IMG/VR virus record: IMGVR_UViG_3300035698_032807
Span: 1 to 58,753 of that record
Source: a virus
Strand: one strand, 5' to 3'
DNA: 58,753 bases
Positions 10,801 through 16,667 of the stretch are shown here, one piece after another. A program made the translations under genes and the position numbers. Below the pieces are notes generated by a model. It was not told the origin of the DNA. It did not search any database and saw nothing but the letters and a program-made list of their open reading frames with translations. Position 1 is the stretch's first letter, and each line of letters opens with the position of its first letter.

Positions 10801-11363
10801 TTACTAACCCCCATCAAAACATTACTAACTTCTTCCCCCCCTGTGCCCAGAATACCCATCTGCTCTGCCAAATTTGCGGCAAATTTAGAGGCGGTACTTA
10901 ATCCTGCACTTAGTGGCTTACTAATGGCATTGATGACAGCGAAGCCTTTTTGAGCCCCGCCACTTGCCTCATCTACATCGCGCCAGAGGTCCCCCATTGG
11001 ACCCAATACGGTATTGACAAAGCCAACTTGCTTGCCCAGCCCCAAGGCTGATGCAGCCATCTTGACAATGCCTTTCTCTGAGATTTCGGTGGCTTTGGCG
11101 CTAAAACTAAAGCTGTCGCCCACCGTATCTGCACTATTTCCGAGGAGGTCGAAAGCGCTACGGCTACGCCCTACCATGCCTGTGATCCGCTTTAATGCTG
11201 TTTCAAAGACGCCAGAACCTTTTTCTAGATTAGCAAAACCATCCGTCGTACCTGAGACAGCTTGAGTTAAATTCTCAAACCCAGACGAACCTGCTTCAAG
11301 GATTTGGGTAAGTCCGTCGTCTTTACCCTGAAACGAGAGAATGGCGTTGCCTTCGTTTTCCAT
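4878..11363 (-). CDS. Phage tail tape measure protein, 2161 aa
   Basis: Sets tail length and occupies the tail tube lumen. Residues about 360-600 match the TP901-type tape-measure core (GAINAVTNAM-like start, then GNLTGAIGELSGAAK and TRLGNLLQDV). A hydrophobic stretch near 820-860 (IPFLPVLLAIAAAFAAF) fits a membrane-penetrating segment. Residues about 1250-1950 form a very long Gln/Glu/Lys-rich coiled coil. At roughly 0.15 nm per residue the tail would be about 320 nm, which is long. It is the last gene of the minus-strand head-tail operon, as usual after the tail chaperones. No strong Shine-Dalgarno precedes the ATG. The stop codon lies within an IS605-type 12-mer, so the extreme C-terminus may have been altered. 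Confidence 0.93.
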   Translation of the reverse strand: MENEGNAILSFQGKDDGLTQILEAGSSGFENLTQAVSGTTDGFANLEKGSGVFETALKRITGMVGRSRSAFDLLGNSADTVGDSFSFSAKATEISEKGIVKMAASALGLGKQVGFVNTVLGPMGDLWRDVDEASGGAQKGFAVINAISKPLSAGLSTASKFAANLAEQMGILGTGGEEVSNVLMGVSKTLAKLSTGVKLVDFIGDAARLLESVKSFITEDIPALVEGLKGIKETADKLGVTAALFGTKMQTLRTVATVFSSVTGLLQKIGLVGKVTLKTYSDFFLKFMEIKELVGLVNNLYSALRNASLQMQGLNDATSAFEAIGIDTSMAQLAIKVGAVGEGLIGNAQACREFANAAISSFAKVQDQLSYLQTLSTAASESQEGLFSSLSDLTKGPLKNAVDVTQAASSSYYAMSAGAHSLSQSNLLLTATTKGAIAGQTDQGAAINAVTNAMNPFRISFRDTDKIMGQFFAATEAGQLSMGNLTGAIGELSGAAKSANVPLSEVLGMYATLTKTGPPGESATRLGNLLQDVTVVSGDAKDELDKLGIRVDKFAIQQKGLLPILEEIFAKSGGNDARLKKIFSNDYSMQAAKSLIVNAGDAKKIMKEVGSAGAETLDKMFDTRQQSLVAKGTSLMNGFKDVMADFGQRVLPIINSGVDVLQNVLKGFQQMPEWQKVFIAGIVTTTIVAERSVDVFGNLSSIILGLGKSYLVARGFMLLTTGQLLVEAKAVYGLVIAEETRIAGLLRLIGVETAVTNAQGAAIKTQGLFIVTTRLLNAEIKLSNISFAGFGQLLKSGLSSGAGAAASSFSLIGSALSALRGGIVALYKVAIPFLPVLLAIAAAFAAFETGKEVLQLLGLIGSEFEQLEKEITKTDDAFLQFSSSVGEAKKTIEKPTEKKTWFDQFRENLGLVRKDTDEFTGFINTKVLPLINLAANAINSIGGIGEKDGKSNPLTSSLLKALPSLLPGGAGTAVNIANAAVDVGAGTDKNTKERKTIIDDFFLNFKKSRQAKLDAELNAIYENGDRLTNDEIDRTRKYNAKSKKGQFISADASQLFGASQDEAKARGESAIAGEDFKKILETEQAALGQQIKINDRRVEDLTKQLNNPQTRKARKEVIQEQIKQLKAETSALEENNRAKERYLGNLNAITQSIDENNASTSSKKVIEGLVNQQEDLNTQSGGKKRGEYRQLFGDVMAGMNNTGISQRRSNSQLLTAIKNFEDNAIQINGSGGVKKIEELVKMQQDADTLRDAVVKGAGENISYQLAQQLLQRIGNQEIDIDVPEVKDKSGKVTQPGIKAKGKILTADQQQMLVQSKNDVNQKSVELNAAKIQQKVEDVNLDESKGNLLSGQAQQKRLGLQIEINQERLKNAQATEKLIVENYGKNSPQYIKAVQDRRNIERQIEKDSFDKQLAADNYFTERRIKLREQAISRIKSAEDQQRFTPGQSQIAMLGEEQKIQVLQASLIRKRMSRMKDTTSDAYKDLQMQLEQSERDGETKRFQESRAREDYALDRRVKNYEQAIEEIKLSETSLQRTQFESTQAVFEQETKINEERLKLADNRLDAARVRTGENSDVTKDAEIAVRQLEREQESRRIQIERAKVVRDIEVEQQRSTNSIEVQNQLLKAQINQVDLITARLQQQQELVDSRNSLIQSVNAGLTAQLDLVQKLVTDEILASKIQATAASTRLTVLIQSRKIEQDNLVRQQKQKELAFTRQQLDLENSKLANERSIQEENFNYRKLEATQKLTDEQVQQHQLALSVLNQQTDLLAGQEDNLKQNVAAQSELNSNAREELQIRQTQAKNGGVMDVLLAKQTGMTAQLSKEIDILQKRQDFAKTAVDNYSNQLNLLSQTTNSELEKRDIAAAIAAIKLNSLSQQQEMERKVLDLQIRQKEAVLEQEKSRIRIMEAENKSQIAGAKSSILDAMESGKSGEQVQARVEVLKGYLEASAAMKAASLQLEDRGAYEKQLSAFEKASQVQSQITQRSSAQMELASNLPMGAQRNFKEFIRGNLLRQMGVGERNIMSLGDVTAGQQMRAGYSNGGMYVPMPEITIPKQVDYEKIRKDVLSQLGEFVPPSKSPAKAQSETQSATALTAMQEQMVEMQKQLKKGAESASAPSSVDQKNTFNVYLPAGSTKQQADDLKEPFYKIQKDLWEKVRREMN

Positions 11364-11511
11364 GATTTAGAATAAGAGCAAATAAGGAGTATCAACGAAT
11401 CGCGGGAGTCCCTGCCTTCAGCGAAGCAAGGTAGGGAGGGATAGCGGCTTTTTGGAGGGACGGAAAAAAGCAACTAATCTGGCACTGCCAAAGACTTTTT
11501 TTTCTACGGAT
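11364..11511 (-). other. 148-bp gap before tape measure gene
   Basis: No gene seen. On the minus strand there is an imperfect 8-bp hairpin (CCTACCTT...AAGGCAGG, around 11415-11440), which could act as an attenuator or processing site between the chaperones and the tape measure gene. Confidence 0.4.
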
Positions 11512-12021
11512 TCACAAGCTCATCACTTTCCCAGAAGCACTCAAAATACTAACAGCTAGGATGAACTTAATTTGGTCTTGCAAGTTTTCTGGTTCGGTAA
11601 TTTCTGGAAAACACAAGGCGATCGCTGGATGTAGGAAGGAGACAGCTTCAGTATCGCTAGTCATCCAATAACTTAATTTTTCATAGGTTTCGTATTTAGC
11701 ATTTAAAATAGTTTCAAGATCAGCAATAAGTTTACTGACTTCTGGGTTGTCTTTGTGCTCTTGAGCTAACTGCCTAGTTGCTGTTTGTTTCATGTAGATA
11801 ATTAAATCTACAACCATAGACACACCCTGCTCAGTTGCTTTGGTTTTGCCTATTTTTTTTCCTATGGCTGTTAAATATCCATCCATCAAGTCCTTTACCT
11901 TCTGACTTGGTGGTGTAAAGCTAAGTTCAACATCCAAGCCAATTTCAGGAATCTTTAAAGGGATAGAAACCGCTTCTATTTTCTTATAAAGTGGTTGGAA
12001 GTTCTTGAGTTTTGATGCCAC
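11512..12021 (-). CDS. Hypothetical tail protein, 169 aa
   Basis: Lies between the chaperone frame and the tape measure gene, a position normally reserved for tail-assembly factors. The frame is open back to 12069, but I chose GTG 12021 because AAGGAG lies 8 nt upstream and the overlap with the preceding frame shrinks to 38 nt. The product is soluble, alpha-helical and hydrophobic at the C-terminus (IKFILAVSILSASGKV). I do not recognise a named family. A third chaperone or a tail-tube/tape-measure adaptor is possible; this rests on position only. Confidence 0.7.
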   Translation of the reverse strand: MASKLKNFQPLYKKIEAVSIPLKIPEIGLDVELSFTPPSQKVKDLMDGYLTAIGKKIGKTKATEQGVSMVVDLIIYMKQTATRQLAQEHKDNPEVSKLIADLETILNAKYETYEKLSYWMTSDTEAVSFLHPAIALCFPEITEPENLQDQIKFILAVSILSASGKVMSL

Positions 12022-12394
12022 GACTTTCTCTCCTTTTGCGTAAAGCTTCTTCAAAGAAATTCTCGGCAAAGTTGGGATTTTTTGCTAAGAATTCTTGGTA
12101 ATGTTCCTGGTCTTCTTCCTTCTTGCGCTCTTCTTCTGGCTTACGCCATTCGATTGTTTCAATAACGCAATCATCAATAGTTTGATGGTCAAAGTTAGAC
12201 CACAAGAATCGCGCACCTTCAGCGCCATAAATTTCAATTAGCTGAGTAATTGTTACGGCGTCGCTGTTACCTGTTTTGCCAATTCCAGACTTTCCTCTTC
12301 CTCCATCCGCTGTCTCGCCATCTCCAGGGCTATGCCGTAAATCCCCCGGCAGCTCTGGTGATAGTCTAAAAAATTGAATCCGTAGAGGGCGCAA
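11984..12394 (-). CDS. Tail assembly chaperone, frameshift extension (GT-like)
   Basis: This frame lacks a convincing start: its only ATG (12394) sits inside the preceding gene with no ribosome binding site. It is reached naturally by a -1 slip at TTTTTTA (12367-12373) in the upstream gene, giving a fusion of about 261 residues. The downstream part (QLIEIYGAEGARFLWSNFDH onward, then Glu/Lys-rich helices) looks genuinely coding; the stretch just after the slip is Gly/Pro-rich and linker-like. This mirrors the lambda G/GT arrangement between the tail tube and tape measure genes, where the minor fused product recruits the tape measure protein. The frameshift is inferred, not measured. Confidence 0.7.
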   Translation of the reverse strand: MRPLRIQFFRLSPELPGDLRHSPGDGETADGGRGKSGIGKTGNSDAVTITQLIEIYGAEGARFLWSNFDHQTIDDCVIETIEWRKPEEERKKEEDQEHYQEFLAKNPNFAENFFEEALRKRRESRGIKTQELPTTL

Positions 12395-12768
12395 AGCTTC
12401 CCAGGTGTGAAGGTTTTACGTCCGTCCTCGTCTTCAACTTCCACAACTCTTCCTCTTAATTCCACCGGATTGTCGGTGAAGAAAATAGATAGTAGTTGAA
12501 AGTCATCAATGCGTTCAAGATCTAAAGTTCCACCCCCAACTAAGTTAAGTAGAGGGACAACAGCCCGTAGATCTGCCCAAACCCGTTCGTTTGTACTATC
12601 AAATAGCTCACCGCGACTACAGCCAAAATAAATAAAACTTGCTAGCAATTTAGATAACAAGTTCTTGATTTCACCATACCCAGAGCGTGGACCGCGCAAG
12701 ACGATTACAGACTGCTGTTTTTCCGGTTGCCCTTTATCTTGATCATAAAATATTTCAAAATTATCCAT
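12253..12768 (-). CDS. Tail assembly chaperone (G-like)
   Basis: A 171-residue acidic protein located between the tail tube and tape measure genes, the usual place of the lambda G-type chaperone. The ATG at 12768 overlaps the tail-tube stop as TGATG, indicating translational coupling; an upstream in-frame TTG (12774) is less likely. Inside the gene lies the canonical slippery heptamer T-TTT-TTA, in the reading phase needed for -1 frameshifting into the next frame. I see no sequence motif that names the family, so the call depends on gene order and the frameshift signal. Confidence 0.7.
   Translation of the reverse strand: MDNFEIFYDQDKGQPEKQQSVIVLRGPRSGYGEIKNLLSKLLASFIYFGCSRGELFDSTNERVWADLRAVVPLLNLVGGGTLDLERIDDFQLLSIFFTDNPVELRGRVVEVEDEDGRKTFTPGKLCALYGFNFLDYHQSCRGIYGIALEMARQRMEEEESLELAKQVTATP
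12367..12373 (-). promoter_or_regulatory. Candidate -1 ribosomal frameshift site T-TTT-TTA
   Basis: Read on the minus strand, the zero-frame codons are AAT TTT TTA, so the heptamer has the X-XXY-YYZ phase. A -1 slip enters the 11984-12394 frame. A small TGCCG/CGGCA hairpin begins about 15 nt downstream. A second, poorer A-rich site lies near the end of the zero-frame gene. Confidence 0.65.
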
Positions 12769-13580
12769 CAGCAAGCAATCTTAGAATCTAGGTAAGTGAC
12801 CTGCATGGTGGCGCAACCACCTAGTTCTTGGTCAACTCGGAAGTTAATGGGTAGGCTAGCCGCTTGAGGATCTAACATATTACCGGCTAATGCCACCGAG
12901 GTATTGTTGGCTTCAATGCTCAGGATTTTGTTGTCCGGTCGCATCGGCATTTGAATTAATACCGTGTAAGCCCCAAGTGGCTCTTCTCCTAAATCCCACA
13001 AGTTATCAAACGCTTGGGAGCCAGAGAAAGTAACTGTTTTGCCAGCTAGTGAGGGGTCGAACTTCAGCTCTCTAGACACACCTTGCATAAATTGGTAAGA
13101 CCCAGAAGGGATGGGTGCTACGCTATAGGGGACACGAAACAAGGGATAGCTCATGGCGTCGTACATTACGGAAACTTTGGTATCCAGTTGATTGGCACCC
13201 ATATTCCAGCCCAGTACTCCTGGATCAACAACCGCTGGCTTTACGCCGTCCAAAGGAATTGAAAACTGTTCAACAAAGCGCTTAACCTTGGCAGTTTTTT
13301 CAAACTTGCGACCAAATAAGAATTCCAGTATCTCAAGTCGAGAGTGGGCAAACTGCACCGCAATTACAGGTTTTTCTTCGGTGATGCGGCTACCCATCGT
13401 CACCTTGCGACCAAGGGGGTTGATACCCTCCATCACTTCTTCAGCAAAACCAAGGTTAACAGTAATAGCAGCATTAGGAAAGTGGAAGTTTTTTTCAAGG
13501 GCTAGAATTTCGTTTTGCTCAATAATTAAAATTGCGCCAACGCCTTGAATACCACCTTGAAAGGCACGAATATCTGACAT
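12768..13580 (-). CDS. Putative major tail tube protein, 270 aa
   Basis: Predicted to form the inner tail tube. The evidence is gene order (connectors, this gene, chaperones, tape measure), a beta-rich sequence with few charged runs, and a length typical of tube proteins. No catalytic motifs or membrane segments are present. Its stop overlaps the next ATG (TGATG). No sheath-sized gene lies next to it, which is why I favour a non-contractile tail. A baseplate or secondary tail protein cannot be excluded. Confidence 0.65.
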   Translation of the reverse strand: MSDIRAFQGGIQGVGAILIIEQNEILALEKNFHFPNAAITVNLGFAEEVMEGINPLGRKVTMGSRITEEKPVIAVQFAHSRLEILEFLFGRKFEKTAKVKRFVEQFSIPLDGVKPAVVDPGVLGWNMGANQLDTKVSVMYDAMSYPLFRVPYSVAPIPSGSYQFMQGVSRELKFDPSLAGKTVTFSGSQAFDNLWDLGEEPLGAYTVLIQMPMRPDNKILSIEANNTSVALAGNMLDPQAASLPINFRVDQELGGCATMQVTYLDSKIAC

Positions 13581-13583
13581 GAT

Positions 13584-13805
13584 TTATTGGGGGGGTTGAA
13601 TTGTTTTTATGGGGGGATTTTGAGGAGGATTTTTGACGGGTTCTATGTCGGCATACTGATAAACGAGCTTCCGCTTGTAGGCGTAATCAGGTAAATCGCC
13701 TGGCTTATAAAAAGCAGGAGAATAAGAGCGATCGCCTACCCGTATGGGCATAATCAGTCGCACTTCTGTCTCTTTGTCGTAATCATCTCGATTGGTGCTA
13801 ATCAT
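13584..13805 (-). CDS. Small hypothetical virion-operon protein, 73 aa
   Basis: Unrecognised. The product has a Lys/Asp-rich N-terminal half and a Pro-rich tail (NPPQNPPIKTIQPPQ). It sits 3 bp before the tail-tube gene and 11 bp after the preceding gene, so it is in the operon. The Pro-rich end suggests a disordered binding tail, perhaps a small head-tail joining or tail-tube accessory protein. Confidence 0.65.
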   Translation of the reverse strand: MISTNRDDYDKETEVRLIMPIRVGDRSYSPAFYKPGDLPDYAYKRKLVYQYADIEPVKNPPQNPPIKTIQPPQ

Positions 13806-13816
13806 GTTTTGTCACC

Positions 13817-14389
13817 CTAAAAAACAGCAGCTTTACGAATACAAATACCGCTAAAGTCAAAGTCACTGCGGTACACTAATTCTTGTCTTCCTCCTACTAC
13901 TTCAAAGCGAGGACTATGACTAAAGGAAATGTCGCCATCTTGCTCAATGTTGCAGCTACAGCCTGTATGTTCAAACTGGTAAATATTGAGTAGTTCGGGG
14001 ATCATGTCTTCTAGCCATTCCCAAAGCCCTGGTAGGCGATGTATTTCTGTGAGCTTCTGGAGGTAGGAAAGGCGGAGACGCGATCGCTTACTAGTATTGC
14101 GAAGCGGGGTTGAACCACTAACTCGGTAAACTTTAAGGCGGGGAAATTCTAGGATTGAGCCGTCGAAAGCGTCGTGATCTCGTTTTGACTTGACGATGTA
14201 CTCTTTGAAATCTCCAGCCTGAATAACTCGAATAATGGGTTCTGCCCCAGCATCTGCTACGTTTAATCCGTTTTTGTGCAGTTCATGGGCGATCGCAAAG
14301 TTGGCATTAAGTCGAGTCGCGATAAAGCGCATGATGCCGCGACAAAAGTCGTCAACAAGTAACGGTTCGGTAGCAGGGGAATAGGTCAC
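13817..14389 (-). CDS. Putative tail terminator / head-tail joining protein, 190 aa
   Basis: Starts with a GTG that overlaps the preceding stop (GTGA), so it is translationally coupled to the Mu-G-like gene. The product is mixed alpha/beta with several Tyr/Phe-rich strands and a Cys pair (GCSCNIEQDG). Position after the tail-completion-like gene and before the tail tube gene matches where tail terminators are encoded. I see no named-family motif, so this is a positional call. Confidence 0.6.
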   Translation of the reverse strand: MTYSPATEPLLVDDFCRGIMRFIATRLNANFAIAHELHKNGLNVADAGAEPIIRVIQAGDFKEYIVKSKRDHDAFDGSILEFPRLKVYRVSGSTPLRNTSKRSRLRLSYLQKLTEIHRLPGLWEWLEDMIPELLNIYQFEHTGCSCNIEQDGDISFSHSPRFEVVGGRQELVYRSDFDFSGICIRKAAVF

Positions 14390-14859
14390 TGGTTCCAGAT
14401 CTGAAGTAGGTAGGTCACAATCGCCTCGGTCATGGCAATGCGTAAGCTTTTATGCCAGAATAGAATTGGTCGCATTGCCTGCAAAGCCGGAGCACGTTCA
14501 TCGGTTAGCTCGTAGGTGAACTCGGTGCCATCTACGTCATAGCGATTACCCTCACCACCTTCAGTAACAGCTCCACGCCAAAGTCGTCCGGTATCAATAT
14601 GAATTTGTCCGGTTCTACGGCGGGGATGCATTAATAGCGTGGCGCGACTTAGTGGGGCGTGGTAAACTCCTCCCCAAACTTGACCACCGATTAGGGTGCT
14701 GGGTTCACTCTTAAATAGTGGGTTTAGGTGCTTGTCGCGCACAATTTCCGCAAGCTTTGGGGCAATGGGGCTTAAGTCGTCCACAGCATTTGACATGGTG
14801 TCAAGTTTTGCCGACATACCCTCTAACCCTGTTGCTGAAATAGAGATAGATAGGGGCAT
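14386..14859 (-). CDS. Phage virion morphogenesis / tail completion protein (Mu gpG-like)
   Basis: A 157-residue product resembling tail-completion proteins of the phage virion morphogenesis family: an N-terminal helical region (GLEGMSAKLDTM), then the characteristic RTGQIHIDTGRLWRGAV segment, then FTYELTDERAPALQ and a C-terminal Pro-Ile-Leu-Phe helix. In this family the protein helps join tail and head. The end overlaps the next GTG. Confidence in the family is moderate because the match is by pattern. Confidence 0.65.
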   Translation of the reverse strand: MPLSISISATGLEGMSAKLDTMSNAVDDLSPIAPKLAEIVRDKHLNPLFKSEPSTLIGGQVWGGVYHAPLSRATLLMHPRRRTGQIHIDTGRLWRGAVTEGGEGNRYDVDGTEFTYELTDERAPALQAMRPILFWHKSLRIAMTEAIVTYLLQIWNQ

Positions 14860-14862
14860 ATT

Positions 14863-15222
14863 TTAGGCTCCAAAACCACGACGACGGGCGGAGATGCGCT
14901 CCTTGATGCGACCGTTTTTAGAGGCGGCATCGGGCTGAAGCCTTTGGATATTGTCTTGCTGACTTAATTCCATTTCCAATTCGGCAACCGTTTCCTGTAG
15001 TTGCTCAATTTGACTCGTTAGCTCTGCCTCAATTTGGTATACGGCATCTTCATCAATGAAGTTGTCGTGGCTAGAGGAAAGGTAAGAAATGGCGCTAGCA
15101 AGATTGGCGACAACTTCCGGGGTTGCGCCTAAACTAATTGCTTCGGGAAGGAAGTTTGACAGCAGCTCGGTGGTGGTGTTCTCGATCAGTTCGGAAAGCT
15201 TTTCTTCGTTAGTCATATACAT
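14863..15222 (-). CDS. Coiled-coil hypothetical protein in connector region
   Basis: The product is highly acidic and helical, with a clear heptad segment (QIEAELTSQIEQLQETVAEL) and a basic C-terminal tail (KERISARRRGFGA). An in-frame TTG (15225) precedes the ATG used here; AAGGA lies just upstream, and a third ATG at 15216 is also possible. It overlaps the end of the upstream gene by 14 nt. Function unknown; position suggests a head-tail connector or chaperone role. Confidence 0.7.
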   Translation of the reverse strand: MYMTNEEKLSELIENTTTELLSNFLPEAISLGATPEVVANLASAISYLSSSHDNFIDEDAVYQIEAELTSQIEQLQETVAELEMELSQQDNIQRLQPDAASKNGRIKERISARRRGFGA

Positions 15223-15838
15223 CAAATCCTTGGGGTGCTATGGGTAGTTCTTGTCCTGCTATGACTACTGGGTTTAGCCAGTTGGTGGTAGTCACGATGG
15301 GTGGTGCGTTGGTAAAATGCCCAAAGCTCATGCGGCGTTCTACTACGGTGTCGGGGACGACAGTCCGTGGGACTTCTCCATCCAAAAAGATGGGCTGCAT
15401 CGGTCCGTAACCTTGGGGTGGTGGACCCATGCCAGGAACAATGATGTTGTGTCCAACTGTGTAGGTTAGAAGCAGGTTTTTAGCGATCGCCTCGTTACTA
15501 CTAGAACCCGCTCCCGCCGTTGAACCTATGGAAGGTACGGGGTCTTGTTCCATCAGTCGCCGCTTCAGTTCGGCGGTAATTTGATGGTTGGAGATCTTAG
15601 ACAGCACAGCTTTGGTTTCATCAATGATTAGGCGTAAAGGTAGTTCGTAAATTTGCCCAAAGATGCGGGTAATTTCCGATTCCTCCTGCCAAGCTACGTC
15701 CAAGACTAGTGCCGTCGGGATGACTTGTTTGCCGTAACTATCAAAAGCCTCATCCGCTGGACCAATTGATCCCTCAAAAAACAAGGAAGGAAACATATTG
15801 GCGATCGCGCCAAGGGTTGTGTATTTCAGTTCGTACAT
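15209..15838 (-). CDS. Putative head-tail connector protein, 209 aa
   Basis: ATG 15838 follows AGGAGG by 9 nt and overlaps the previous stop as TGATG, so I reject the TTG three bases upstream. The product combines an N-terminal alpha/beta domain with a Gly/Pro-rich middle (GSTAGAGSSSNEA, then PGMGPPPQGYGPMQPI) and a beta C-terminus. Its place between the capsid and tail tube genes suggests a neck or connector component. No named family is recognised. Confidence 0.6.
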   Translation of the reverse strand: MYELKYTTLGAIANMFPSLFFEGSIGPADEAFDSYGKQVIPTALVLDVAWQEESEITRIFGQIYELPLRLIIDETKAVLSKISNHQITAELKRRLMEQDPVPSIGSTAGAGSSSNEAIAKNLLLTYTVGHNIIVPGMGPPPQGYGPMQPIFLDGEVPRTVVPDTVVERRMSFGHFTNAPPIVTTTNWLNPVVIAGQELPIAPQGFDVYD

Positions 15839-16299
15839 CAAAAAATCCTCCTGCGACGGGCAAGAACAGCGCTGATACGGTCAGCTCGGCTTAGTCCTGT
15901 TTCCGCTCCACCAAGGCGACGGGCAACAAGACTAGCTTCGTGTAAGTATTTCCTACTAGAGGCAAGGCGATTAAAGCCACCTGCCGTGTTACGGAAGATT
16001 TTGGATACAGATTCACCGCGTTTAAGTTGTTGGTCAAATGGCACTCGATTTTTGAGTGAGCGGCTGATTTTGCGGCGATGGTCGCGGGTTAGGCGCTTTT
16101 TAAAGCTTGCGTTTCGACTGAAAGCCACAGAGGGTCTGAACTTAGTCAGTCCGTAACCAAGCGCACCGACTCCAAGGGATTGGATTGCGCCATCACGCAC
16201 CGTCCTCAACGTGTGCATTCCCATACCACGAGCGGATTTAAGACCTCTTCTAAGGCGGCGACGGCGTTTATGTTTTCTCCATTTTTCAACTCCGAACAT
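15838..16299 (-). CDS. Arginine-rich basic protein, 153 aa
   Basis: A strongly basic product (KHKRRRRLRRGLKSARG at the N-terminus, LARRRRIF at the C-terminus), comparable with three other basic proteins in the window (near 22, 28 and 29 kb). A single hydrophobic Gly-rich stretch (SLGVGALGYGL) is too short for a confident membrane segment. Most likely a DNA- or RNA-binding virion or packaging-associated protein. The upstream 95 bp carries five decamer repeats, which may control it. Family unknown. Confidence 0.65.
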   Translation of the reverse strand: MFGVEKWRKHKRRRRLRRGLKSARGMGMHTLRTVRDGAIQSLGVGALGYGLTKFRPSVAFSRNASFKKRLTRDHRRKISRSLKNRVPFDQQLKRGESVSKIFRNTAGGFNRLASSRKYLHEASLVARRLGGAETGLSRADRISAVLARRRRIF

Positions 16300-16309
16300 A
16301 TTTAATTGC

Positions 16310-16396
16310 TGCGATACTTAACTACTGCAATACTTGCTGCAATACTGAACTACTGCATTACTTGCTCCATTTTTTTGTTTCAAAAGTGCAATACTT
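16310..16396. repeat. Five iteron-like decamer repeats TGCAATACTT
   Basis: Copies start at 16310, 16326, 16338, 16354 and 16387 (variants TGCGATACTT, TGCAATACTG, TGCATTACTT). They occupy the short gap between two minus-strand genes, upstream of the Arg-rich gene. Possible regulator-binding array or an internal promoter region. Confidence 0.6.
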
Positions 16397-16667
16397 ACTT
16401 AACCCCCGTGGGTGCTGGCTTCGGCGCCACCACAACCCCCGTACCCAATGCGGGTGGAGTCCATTCGTACTGGCTAATCTTTGGCTTGGGTGGCTCCATC
16501 AAGAATTCCTCTTTACGAAACTCTGGGGGGATTTGTCCTAGTCGCCAAACGTAAGGTGTGATGCTGGTGTCCGCAGGCATAAAGTCGTAAGCGCCGCCAA
16601 AGGTTTTAACGTAAAATCCTGTGTGGATAACGACTAGCTGGTTTAAGTCGGTGAAATCTATGGTCAT
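16395..16667 (-). CDS. Small virion-operon protein, 90 aa
   Basis: The ATG overlaps the capsid gene stop (ATGA), so it is coupled to capsid synthesis. The product is short and beta-rich, with a Pro-rich tail (EPPKPKISQYEWTPPALG). Genes in this position after the capsid gene are often head-completion or decoration proteins. I do not recognise the family. Confidence 0.65.
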   Translation of the reverse strand: MTIDFTDLNQLVVIHTGFYVKTFGGAYDFMPADTSITPYVWRLGQIPPEFRKEEFLMEPPKPKISQYEWTPPALGTGVVVAPKPAPTGVK

